From the NCBI GenBank assembly GCA_014859445.1, contig JACUUC010000013.1:19048-83047 (forward strand): DNA of 64,000 bases, in the 5' to 3' direction. Below the pieces are notes generated by a model. The model was not told where the DNA came from, did not search any database, and saw only the letters and a program-made list of their open reading frames with translations. The stretch's first letter is position 1; each line of letters starts with the position of its first letter. This document shows, in pieces, positions 1-7,900 of the stretch. The position numbers were made by a program, and so were the translations under genes. This DNA comes from Bacterioplanes sp. (GTDB lineage: Bacteria; Pseudomonadota; Gammaproteobacteria; Pseudomonadales; Oceanobacteraceae).

Positions 1-704
1 ATACCGACACCGCCAATCAGCATTTCGGCGGCAACAATGGCCAGCCATGACAAGCCAATGCCAATGCGTAAGCCGGAGAAAATGTAAGGCGCTGCAGCGG
101 GTAAGGTAATGCGCACGAAGAATTCCAATGGATTGAGGCGCAGCACCTTGGCGACGTTGCTGTAGTCTTCGGGAATGTTACGAATACCGACTGAGGTATT
201 GATGATAATGGGCCAGATGGCGGTGATGAAGATCACAAAGATCGCTGAAGGCGCACTGGCTTGAAAGGCCGCCAAGGATATGGGTAACCAAGCTAATGGC
301 GGCACGGTGCGCAGTACTTGAAAGATGGGGTCGAGTCCGCGCATGGCCCAATCTAGACTACCCACGAGTACCCCCAGGCCAATGCCGACAATCACGGCCA
401 GAGCGTAGCCATAAGCAACACGTTCTAAACTGGCTAAGATCTGCCAGCCGAGTCCTTTGTCGTTCCCGCCATTGTCGTAAAAGGGTTCGGTGATGAGTTC
501 CCAGGTTTCTGAGATCACTTCAGACGGTGCGGGTAACAGTACACCGGGCTGGCTGCAGCTGATTTCCCATAAGCCCACCAAGAAGACCAAGGTGAGTAGG
601 GGGGGTAGTACTTTGCTGACAAAATTGCTCCATAGGCGTTTGCCAAATTCTTTCAGAGCGCTGTTGTCAGCGGCTGGCAGTGTCAGTGTTTTTGTGTTGC
701 TCAT
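1..704 (-). CDS. nrtB: Nitrate ABC transporter permease, partial (3' end outside window)
   Basis: This is the membrane permease of a nitrate/nitrite-type ABC importer, moving substrate delivered by the periplasmic binding protein encoded just upstream. The start ATG is at 704 and the frame stays open to the window edge, giving about 234 residues. It begins MSNTKTLTLPAAD, has an N-terminal membrane segment (LPPLLTLVFLVGLWE), then the BPD_transp_1 fold with LERVAYGYALAVIVGIGLG and the cytoplasmic-loop region around LRLNPLEFFVRITLPAAAP, which in this family contacts the ATPase. The gene lies 20 bp after the binding-protein stop and is surely co-transcribed with it. The ATPase subunit and assimilatory nitrate reductase would be expected beyond position 1. 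The family assignment is firm; nitrate rather than a related anion is inferred from the neighbour. Confidence 0.85.
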   Translation of the reverse strand, partial: MSNTKTLTLPAADNSALKEFGKRLWSNFVSKVLPPLLTLVFLVGLWEISCSQPGVLLPAPSEVISETWELITEPFYDNGGNDKGLGWQILASLERVAYGYALAVIVGIGLGVLVGSLDWAMRGLDPIFQVLRTVPPLAWLPISLAAFQASAPSAIFVIFITAIWPIIINTSVGIRNIPEDYSNVAKVLRLNPLEFFVRITLPAAAPYIFSGLRIGIGLSWLAIVAAEMLIGGVG

Positions 705-724
705 AATAAACTCCCGAGCCGCGT

Positions 725-2026
725 TTACACGCGGCGAATGGCTAGTTGGTCGAGATAGGCTTGTGGATTGGCGGGGTCGAATGTGACGCCATCAAAGAAG
801 GTTTCAACGCCGCGTGTGACGGTGGTTGGAATGTCGGCCTTGTCAACGCCAAGGCGTTGTGCGGCATCACGCCAGATGTCTTCACGGTTCACTTTGGCAA
901 TGAGGGCATGCAGGTCGTAGTTCATTGGGATGGTGCCCCAGCGTTGGTTTTCGACTAGGAACCATAGGTCGTGACTTTGGAAGGGGTACGCGGCATGTTT
1001 ATCCCAATAGCGCATTTGCTGGGGGTGGTTTTCGACTACGCGGCCTGTGCCATAGTCGAAGTTGCCTTTCATGCGGTCAATGATGTCGGCAAAGGGGGCA
1101 TTGATCCAGCGTCGTTTTGAGCAAATACGGGCAATTTCTTCTTTGTTTTCCGGTTGTTCGCAGAAAATTTGTGCTTCCATAATGGCCATCATCAAGGCGC
1201 GACTGGCATTCGGGTTGGCTTCGACGTAGTCGGTGCGCATGGCGAAAGCTTTTTCTGGGTGGTTATTCCACAGTTCGCCGGTGGTGTTGGCGGTGTAGCC
1301 AATGCCTTGGTTAATGAGCTGTTGGTTCCAGGGTTCACACACGCAGAAGGTATCCATACTACCAACACGCATGTTGGCGACCATTTGTGCCGGCGGCACA
1401 ACGATGGTAGCGATGTTGCGATCGGGATCAATGCCACCTGCGGCTAACCAATAACGCATCCATAAATCGTGTGTGCCACCTGGAAAGGTCATGGCGGCAC
1501 GAATATCCTTACCATCGGCACGCTTGGCGGCCAGTGCTTTGGCGAATTCAGTGGTGTCGACACCGACTTTTAAGTCTTGGTATTCGTTACCCACCGAGAT
1601 GCATTGGCCGTTGACATTCAAGCGGCCCAAGATGCTCATATTGACTTGGTCGCTGTTGATGCCAGCGGTCATTAAGTAGGGCATGGGCGTTAAGATGTGG
1701 CCACCATCAATCCCTCCACGTGCCGAACCCAGCACCAGATTGTCGCGAGTTGTTCCCCATGAGGATTGTTTTAGGACTTCGACTTCGGTCATGCCGTGTT
1801 TGGCGAATAAGCCTTTTTCGAGGGCGATAAACAGGGGAGCGGCATCGGTCAGTGCAATGAAGCCAAGTTTGGCTTTGCGGGTTTCGAGTGCGCCATTGTT
1901 GCTATTGGCGTGGGCCGATGCAATCAATCCGCTGCCGGTGACGCTGCTTAAACCAATCCCACCGGTGGCCATGGCCATGCCTTTGAGGACGTTGCGACGG
2001 GTTACGCTCATATTGGAATCACTCAT
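725..2026 (-). CDS. nrtA: Nitrate ABC transporter substrate-binding protein, Tat-exported
   Basis: A periplasmic binding protein of the NrtA/NasF family (CmpA-NrtA type) that captures nitrate for the adjacent permease. I chose ATG 2026 (433 aa) because it is preceded by AAGGAGA and opens directly on a twin-arginine signal (VTRRNVLKGMAMATGG) ending near ASAHA. An upstream in-frame start at 2065 would begin inside the terminator-like leader. The mature part has the family signature: KLGFIALTDAAPLFIALEKGLF, then GTTRDNL, TFPGGTHDLWMRYWLAAGGIDP and FCVCEPWNQQ. Length matches the family. It is the first gene of the transcription unit, behind a sigma-54 promoter and an attenuator-like leader, which fits nitrogen-source control. 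It could bind another small anion such as bicarbonate (CmpA), but the regulation favours nitrate. Confidence 0.9.
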   Translation of the reverse strand: MSDSNMSVTRRNVLKGMAMATGGIGLSSVTGSGLIASAHANSNNGALETRKAKLGFIALTDAAPLFIALEKGLFAKHGMTEVEVLKQSSWGTTRDNLVLGSARGGIDGGHILTPMPYLMTAGINSDQVNMSILGRLNVNGQCISVGNEYQDLKVGVDTTEFAKALAAKRADGKDIRAAMTFPGGTHDLWMRYWLAAGGIDPDRNIATIVVPPAQMVANMRVGSMDTFCVCEPWNQQLINQGIGYTANTTGELWNNHPEKAFAMRTDYVEANPNASRALMMAIMEAQIFCEQPENKEEIARICSKRRWINAPFADIIDRMKGNFDYGTGRVVENHPQQMRYWDKHAAYPFQSHDLWFLVENQRWGTIPMNYDLHALIAKVNREDIWRDAAQRLGVDKADIPTTVTRGVETFFDGVTFDPANPQAYLDQLAIRRV

Positions 2027-2045
2027 TGCATTCTCCTTGCGTGAT

Positions 2046-2101
2046 GCAAAAAAAAAAGCCCACAAACGAAACCGCCAACAGGGTGGGTGCGTTTTGTGGG
2101 C
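2046..2101 (-). terminator. Intrinsic terminator inside the nitrate transporter leader
   Basis: Reading the minus strand, GCCCACAAA (2101-2093) pairs perfectly with TTTGTGGGC (2066-2058), a 9-bp stem with a 26-nt internal segment, followed directly by ten U residues (2057-2048). It sits between the candidate sigma-54 promoter and the nrtA ATG at 2026, so transcripts must read through it to express the transporter. A terminator in this position is the arrangement known for nasF-type leaders controlled by ANTAR antiterminators (NasR, NasT). Confidence 0.8.
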
Positions 2102-2107
2102 ATCGTT

Positions 2108-2159
2108 GCCAAGTTAGGCCGCCATTGGCCAGACTCGACCAAGTTGAAACAAACTTGGC
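2108..2159 (-). promoter_or_regulatory. ANTAR-like two-hairpin antitermination element in nitrate leader
   Basis: Two small hairpins precede the terminator in the leader RNA. The first (2158-2139) has the stem CCAAGUU/AACUUGG and a six-base loop UGUUUC. The second (2130-2117) has the stem GGCC/GGCC and a six-base loop AAUGGC, which carries A at loop position 1 and G at position 4, the hallmark of ANTAR-bound hexaloops. A third copy of the 7-mer (2115-2109) can compete for pairing with the first stem, giving mutually exclusive folds. The first loop lacks the A1/G4 pattern, so the fit is partial. Function as an antitermination site for a NasR- or NasT-type protein is inferred. Confidence 0.55.
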
Positions 2160-2173
2160 TGATGTGTAGGGGT

Positions 2174-2191
2174 TTGCGAAAGCCGTGCCAA
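2174..2191 (-). promoter_or_regulatory. Sigma-54 (-24/-12) promoter for nrtA
   Basis: The minus strand reads TTGGCACGGCTTTCGCAA. Against the RpoN consensus (YTGGCACGRNNNTTGCW) only one position of the -12 element differs (TCGCA for TTGCA), and the GG and GC dinucleotides are exactly 10 bp apart. Transcription would begin near 2164, about 138 nt before the nrtA start, placing the hairpins and terminator in the leader. RpoN control of assimilatory nitrate uptake is established in enterics and pseudomonads. No clear NtrC enhancer was recognised by eye. Confidence 0.75.
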
Positions 2192-2374
2192 GTTTTTGAA
2201 ATTCCCTAATGACGCGTAGAAAACAGGGTTTCATGCCATAAAAACGGAAGGAGTGGCGGTTTGGTGCGTCATTGTGTTGCAGGTTGTTACGGGTGTTGCG
2301 CTGTTGTGGGGCAATTTAGGCCATGCGACACGGATTGTTACCGATTTCTTCTGCGTCTTATCGAGTGTTTGCTT

Positions 2375-2380
2375 TATACT
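2375..2380 (+). promoter_or_regulatory. Candidate -10 element upstream of the glycine riboswitch
   Basis: TATACT lies about 16 bp before the first conserved base of the riboswitch aptamer, so a start near 2387 would place the aptamer at the very 5' end of the transcript. A good -35 match is not visible around 2352-2357, so the call rests on the -10 and its position. Confidence 0.35.
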
Positions 2381-2390
2381 GCTCAGCTCG

Positions 2391-2572
2391 CAGGAGAGAG
2401 AGACTTAGTCTCCGCCGAAGGCGCAAACTCCCATAAACGCTCAGGCAGCCGGACTGCGACTTACGATTTAGCCATCTGGAGAGCGATAACCACTGCGTTA
2501 TCCACCGAAGGGGCAAGCTCAGAATACGGTTTCTGACGCTAAACTCTCAGGTATCGAGGACAGGGGGAGGGG
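2391..2572 (+). ncRNA. Tandem glycine riboswitch (two aptamers)
   Basis: Both glycine aptamers are readable. Aptamer 1 runs from GGAGAGAGA (2393) through CCGAAGGCGCAA (about 2414-2425) to GCTCAGGCAGCCGGACTGCGACTT (2439 onward). Aptamer 2 runs from TGGAGAGCG (2477) through CCGAAGGGGCAA (about 2504-2515) to CTCTCAGGTATCGAGGACAGGGGGAGG (2544-2570). These are the conserved GGAGAG, CCGAAGG-GCAA, CUCUCAGG and GACAGGGGG cores of the family. No U-tract terminator lies between aptamer 2 and the GTG start at 2597; the ribosome site AGGAG (2586-2590) is only about 15 nt beyond the aptamer, so control of translation initiation seems more likely than termination. The downstream protein family is one linked elsewhere to glycine riboswitches. 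Confidence 0.93.
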
Positions 2573-2596
2573 CACATCACTGCGCAGGAGTTCTGT

Positions 2597-3217
2597 GTGC
2601 TGACCTATGTCTATATCATTGCCATTACGGCGGAAGCCATGTCGGGGGCGTTGGCCGCTGGCCGTCGTAACATGGATATGTTTGGTGTTGCGTTAATCGC
2701 GTTTTTAACCGCCTTAGGGGGTGGTACTGTGCGCGATGTGTTGTTGGGTAATTACCCCGTCACTTGGACGCAATACCCACTGTACATTTATCTGACCATT
2801 ACCGCCGGTTTGGCTACCATGTTGATGGCGCGCTATATGCACCATTTACGCAAGGTGTTTTTATTGCTGGATGCGATGGGTTTGGTTGCCTTTACGATTA
2901 TCGGCTGTAACATCGCGTTGCAATTGGATTACTCCTATACGGTGGTGGTGATGGCGGGTATTACCACGGGGATCTTTGGTGGTATTTTACGCGACATCAT
3001 GTGCAATCGTACGCCGCAGGTGTTATCGCACGAATTGTATGCCAGTGTGTCGTTGTTGGTGGCTTTACTGTATTTGGGGATGCGCGAATGGGGTATTCAG
3101 CACGATTTGAATATGATGATTTCGTTTGCCATTGGGCTGTCGGTAAGGATGGCGGCAATTCGTTGGCATTGGTCGTTACCGGTGTTTTCCTATAAACCGG
3201 GACGTTGGGAAGATTAG
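2597..3217 (+). CDS. UPF0126/TRIC-family membrane protein, putative glycine transporter or cation channel
   Basis: A 206-residue inner-membrane protein of Pfam Gly_transporter (UPF0126). It has about seven hydrophobic segments arranged as two three-helix repeats, each carrying the family's G-G-x-x-R-D motif: GGGTVRD at about 41-47 and GGILRD at about 125-130. Bacterial members have structures of TRIC-type trimeric cation channels, while the glycine name comes from riboswitch association. The start is GTG at 2597, with AGGAG six bases upstream and the tandem glycine riboswitch directly before it. Glycine-responsive expression is therefore strongly supported; what the protein transports is not settled by sequence. 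It ends 45 bp before the next gene and may be co-transcribed with it. Confidence 0.88.
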   Translation: MLTYVYIIAITAEAMSGALAAGRRNMDMFGVALIAFLTALGGGTVRDVLLGNYPVTWTQYPLYIYLTITAGLATMLMARYMHHLRKVFLLLDAMGLVAFTIIGCNIALQLDYSYTVVVMAGITTGIFGGILRDIMCNRTPQVLSHELYASVSLLVALLYLGMREWGIQHDLNMMISFAIGLSVRMAAIRWHWSLPVFSYKPGRWED

Positions 3218-3262
3218 CGCACGATGGGTTGGGCGTGCGCGATAACCGTGAGGAGAAGGTTC

Positions 3263-4045
3263 ATGCGTGGTTTGCTCGTGTTGTTGCTGTCTTTGTTTGT
3301 GGCAGGGTGTTCGACGTGGTCGAAGCCGGTGCCGGAGACGTTTGAATCGCATCACAGCAGTCGGCTGTCGTTGGATTGGGCCGGTTTTTATGTGGGTGTG
3401 ATTCCGTGTGCCGATTGCCCCGGTATTGAGATGCGTTTAACGCTGAATGATGACCTCAGCTATCAATTGCAAACCCGTTATCAAGATCGTAGCGATCAGG
3501 TATTTGAACAGCGTGGTGTGTTTGTTTGGCAAGCCGATGGCATGCGCATTCAGCTGTTGGATGGCATTAATGATGGCTTGCAATTTTGGGTTGGGGAAAA
3601 CCAGTTGTGGCAGTTAGATCGCCAAGGCCGCAAGATTGATGGGGCGTTGGCCGACGAATATCGACTGTTTAAGCAAGCACACAATCCGGATTTGATGGCG
3701 CGTTTGTCCGCAGTGCATTGGCGCATTGCGGCCTGGGGTGAACGATTTGAGTCTGCGCCGGTGAGTGGTCCATGGCTCGGTTTTGATCATAACAACGGTC
3801 GAGTATACGGACACACGGGTTGTAATCGCTTTAGTGGCTCGTTGTGGTTACGTGCCGACGGTCAAATGGCCATCGACGAAGTGGCTGTGACGCGCATGGC
3901 GTGTCTGCAAGCACAGCCAGAAATGGCGTGGTTGCAGACGTTACGCTTGTTGAACCGCATGCAATTTCATGAACAGCAATTATGGCTGTTGCAAGACGAT
4001 GAGGTATTGGTTCGTTTGAGTCCGCGCCCTGACGCGGAGTTGTAA
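3263..4045 (+). CDS. NlpE-like / META (HslJ-like) two-domain lipoprotein
   Basis: A 260-residue predicted outer-membrane lipoprotein. ATG 3263 follows AGGAGAAG and opens a lipoprotein signal MRGLLVLLLSLFVAGC with the lipidated Cys at 16; the longer in-frame start at 3224 would put 13 extra residues before the signal. Residues about 40-120 match the NlpE N-terminal domain (GFYVGVIPCADCPGIEM, where the CxxC sits in the family-typical position). Residues about 150-250 match the META/HslJ domain (YGHTGCNRFSGS and TRMACLQAQPEMAW). NlpE is an envelope-stress sensor lipoprotein in E. coli, and HslJ-type domains are linked to novobiocin or heat-shock phenotypes. A stress role here is inference. It lies between the riboswitch gene and the EamA gene, which starts 3 bp after its stop. 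Confidence 0.8.
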   Translation: MRGLLVLLLSLFVAGCSTWSKPVPETFESHHSSRLSLDWAGFYVGVIPCADCPGIEMRLTLNDDLSYQLQTRYQDRSDQVFEQRGVFVWQADGMRIQLLDGINDGLQFWVGENQLWQLDRQGRKIDGALADEYRLFKQAHNPDLMARLSAVHWRIAAWGERFESAPVSGPWLGFDHNNGRVYGHTGCNRFSGSLWLRADGQMAIDEVAVTRMACLQAQPEMAWLQTLRLLNRMQFHEQQLWLLQDDEVLVRLSPRPDAEL

Positions 4046-4048
4046 GTC

Positions 4049-4879
4049 ATGGCCTTGGTGATCGCCCTCGCTGCCGCCTTGGCTTGGACGTTATTTGACT
4101 TAGCACGTAAGCAATTGTCATTGACCATACCGCCGATGCGGCTGGTATGGTGGTTGGCGGTGCTGGTAACGCCGGTTTACAGTGCGTTGTTTTTGTTCAG
4201 TAATGAACCTTGGCCGCTGTTGGGTTATTGGCTGCCGGCATTGGTGACGATTGTGTTAATCAGTGTGGCCAGTGTGGCGCTGACTTATGCGTTGCGCGTG
4301 GGTCAAATGTCGTCTTTGTTGCCGATTTTGTCGTTAACCCCGGTAGTCGCTGCATTGCTGAGCTGGTTGTGGTTGTCACAGTCGTTGTCGTTGTGGCAGT
4401 GGGGTGCCATCTTGACCATCGTACTGTCGGTGTTTTTGATGCAAGGCGATTTTTCGTTGCGCATGCGTCCTGGTGTGTGGCCAATGATGACGGCCGCATT
4501 GTGCTGGGGCGCCAGTATTGTGTTTGATCAGCAGGCATTGCGTTATGCCGATCCGTTTTGGCATGCCGCGTTGCAAAGTGCTGGCATGGTGTTGGTGGTT
4601 GGTGTGGTGATGGTGTTGCGCCGTGATGGCTTTGTCTATCGGGGTTCGGTGTGGTTGTTGTTGGCGGCGGCCTTGGTGTTTATGTTGGCTGTGATGGGGC
4701 AGTTGTTTGCGTTGCAGTTGCTGCATCCGGGTATTGTGGAAACCCTAAAGCGTGGTGTGGGCATTATGGGCGCAGCGTTGTGGGGTATTTTGCTCTACCA
4801 AGAGCGGCTCACGGCTCGGCAGGGGATGTTGATGGTGCTGATTTGTGCCATGATCGCGGTGTTGATTCTTCATGAGTGA
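4049..4879 (+). CDS. EamA/DMT-superfamily permease
   Basis: A 276-residue polytopic membrane protein with about ten hydrophobic segments in two EamA repeats (residues about 1-130 and 140-275), typical of drug/metabolite exporters. Recognisable features are YALRVGQMSSLLPILSLTPVVAALLSWL at the end of repeat 1 and LKRGVGIMGAALWGILLYQERL near the end of repeat 2. The ATG starts three bases after the preceding lipoprotein stop, so the two are probably translated from one mRNA. The substrate cannot be read from the sequence. smc begins 27 bp downstream on the same strand. Confidence 0.85.
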   Translation: MALVIALAAALAWTLFDLARKQLSLTIPPMRLVWWLAVLVTPVYSALFLFSNEPWPLLGYWLPALVTIVLISVASVALTYALRVGQMSSLLPILSLTPVVAALLSWLWLSQSLSLWQWGAILTIVLSVFLMQGDFSLRMRPGVWPMMTAALCWGASIVFDQQALRYADPFWHAALQSAGMVLVVGVVMVLRRDGFVYRGSVWLLLAAALVFMLAVMGQLFALQLLHPGIVETLKRGVGIMGAALWGILLYQERLTARQGMLMVLICAMIAVLILHE

Positions 4880-4906
4880 TTGTGTGGCAAGGAATAGGCA
4901 GCGGTT

Positions 4907-7900
4907 ATGCGTTTAAAAGCCATCAAACTGGCGGGTTTTAAGTCGTTTGTGGATCCCACAACGATTCCGTTTAGCACCAATATGACTGGCATTGTGGGTC
5001 CAAATGGCTGCGGCAAATCCAATACCATCGACGCCGTACGCTGGGTAATGGGCGAAAGCTCGGCCAAGTATTTGCGTGGCGACGCCATGACCGATGTGAT
5101 TTTCAACGGTTCGTCCGAGCGCAAACCCGTCGGCAAGGCCAGTGTCGAGCTGATGTTTGACAACAGTGCTGGGCAATTACGTGGTGAGTACGCCAGTTAT
5201 GCCGAAATCAGCGTGCGCCGTCAGGTAACGCGCGATGGTCAATCTCAGTATTTTCTCAATGGCACTAAGTGCCGCCGCAAAGACGTCACCGATCTGTTTT
5301 TGGGCACCGGTTTGGGCCCGCGTTCGTACGCCATTATCGAGCAAGGCATGATTTCGCGCTTGATTGAAGCCAAACCCGAAGAATTGCGAGTGTATGTGGA
5401 AGAGGCGGCCGGCATTTCCAAGTACAAAGAACGCCGTCGCGAAACGGAACAACGCATGCGTCGTACCCATGAGAATTTGGCGCGGGTGCAAGACATTCGT
5501 GATGAATTAGAACGACAACTCTCGCACCTGCAACGACAAGCGCAAGCCGCACAAACCTACCAAACCTTGAAAGCGCAAGAGCGTGAGAAAAAAGCCCAGC
5601 TGCAGGCGTTGAAGTGGCAACAGTTGGATCGCGATTATCAAGAACGGGAACAGCGTATTGCCCGGATCGACGTTGAGTATGAGCGTTACATGGCCGAGCA
5701 GTATGCCATTGATGCGCAATTGGAATCGTTACGCGGTGAGTTGCATCAGCGCCAAGATCGCCATCAGCGCGCACAGCAGGCATTTTATGAGGTGGGTTCG
5801 CACATTGCTCGGCAAGAGCAAAAAATTGAACAGCATTCGCAATTGTCATTACAGCTTGACCGCGAAATGGCCGATGTTGAGCGAGCATTACACGACGTCG
5901 AACTGAACGAGCAGCAAGATCGGTTACAGCTGGAGGCGTTGCAACAGCAACAGGAGGCCGAGCAACCCGAGTTGGAAGTGTTGGCCGCAGGTTTGGAAGA
6001 GGCCGACAGTGCGTTGATGCTGGCTGAAGACGCTCAACAAGAATGGCAAGCACAGTGGGATGCCTTCACCGCACGTGCCAGTGAACCGGCGCGGCTGGCC
6101 GATGTGGCTCAGGCTCAAATTCAGCACTTGGATGCACACATTGCTCGCTTAGAGCAACAAAGCGTTCGCTTACAGCAGGAGTTGGAGAGCGTACAGCGTG
6201 ATTCAAACGATGCGGATTTAGCGGTATTGGCCGCCCATGCAGACGAATTGGCGGAGCAGGTCGAACAGGCCGACAGTGTGGTGCAGCAATGCCAAGTACA
6301 ACGCGATGGTTTGCGCAGTCGTATTGATGAACAACGTCGAACGCTGGAAGGCAGTCGCGTTCGCTTTCAGCAAGCACAGGCTCGTCAGGTGCGCTTGCAG
6401 GCGTTGCAAGAAGCCGCGATGGGGCAGCAAGATGAGTCGCTACAGCATTGGTTGACCACGCATCAGCTGGCCAACAAACCGCGTTTGCTATCGAACTTGC
6501 GTGTTGAGTCGGGTTGGGAATTGGCGGTAGAGGCCGTGCTGGGTGACGATTTACAGGCGTTGCTGGTGGCCGATGTGTCGGTACTGGAGCCTTGGCTATC
6601 ACGCTTAAACTCGGGTCGCGTGACATTCTGGCAAGGTAAAGAGGCCGATACCGCCCAGATGAACGCGAACACGTTGGCCAGTAAGGTGCACAGCGATTGC
6701 ACGTTGCCGGTGGATTTATCTCACATTTTTGTGGCCGACAGTTTCGCTCACGCGTTGTCGATGCGGGCCCAATTGCACGATCATGAATCCGTTGTTACGG
6801 CTGATGGTTTGTGGCTGTCGCGTCATGGTTTGCGGGTGCAACGCGCAGCGCTGAGTGATGAGGGTGTGTTGGTGCGTCAGCAGGCTCTGGATGAATTGCA
6901 TGCTGAGTTGGACGAGCTGGAATGGCAATTGGACGAGCAACAAGTTGCGTTGGATGCAGACCAATTGCAGTTGCAAAGTGTTGAGCAGCAGTACGAGCAT
7001 GCGCAACGTGAGTGGCAGCATCGCCAGCAAGCGTGGCATACGGCGCAATCGCAGTGGTTATCACAGCAAGCCCGTGTTGAGCAGATGACGCTGCGACAAA
7101 CGACCTTGCAGCAAGAGCTTCATGAGCGCGAGTTACAGCGACAACAAGCGCATCAGCAACGTGCCAATGAATTGGCCACCAAGGAACGTGCCGTCGCTTT
7201 GATGGCCGATGAAGGGTTTGAACGCGAACAGCGTTTAGCCGAGAAACAACGTTGCCAAGAGGCGTTGCACGTCGCGCGTCAGCGCGTTTCCGCCTTGAAA
7301 GAACAGTATCATCAGCAACAAATGCGCTGTCAGGGTATTCAGCAACAAGTAGTGGGTTTGCAGCAGGCTCTGGTGCGCTTGGCCGCACAGCGACAACAAT
7401 TGGTGCAGCGGCGTGAGCAATTGCTTAGCCAGCATGGGCAAGACCAAGGCGACGAGTTGGCACTGCTGAAAGAGCAGTTAGAGGATTTATTAGAACAGCG
7501 CTTGCTGGCAGAACAAGATATGCAAGAAGCGCGCGCTGTTTTGCAACAATTGGAGCAGCAAGTGCGCACGCTGGAACAAGATCGCAGCGTTGCGGAGCAG
7601 CAGGCACAAGAGCAACGCATGCAGCTAGAGCAAGTGCGAATGGAATGCCAGGCGTTGGATATTCGTCGGCAAACGCTGGTCGAACAGCTGCAAGAGCAGC
7701 AGTTAGCGTTGAAAGACGTATTAGCGCACATGCCAGAAGAAGCGGACTCTGAGGTGTGGCAGCTGGAGCTGCAACGTATTGCTGAGCGTATTCAACGATT
7801 GGGTGCGATTAACTTAGCGGCCATTGAAGAATACCAAATTCAATCGGAGCGGCAGCGGTATTTGACTGAGCAATACGCGGATTTGACCACGGCTTTGCAT

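Noticed and set aside
1683..2117. 144-codon open frame antisense to nrtA
   Set aside because: A shadow of nrtA and its leader; it has no sensible protein features and runs through the terminator.
2261..2536. Open frame of 91 codons upstream of the UPF0126 gene
   Set aside because: It lies over the glycine riboswitch; its composition is set by the conserved RNA and no ribosome site or protein family fits.
5334..7731. Several long minus-strand frames opposite smc
   Set aside because: They result from the Gln-rich codon use of the SMC coiled coil, giving Leu/Ala/Cys-rich nonsense on the other strand.
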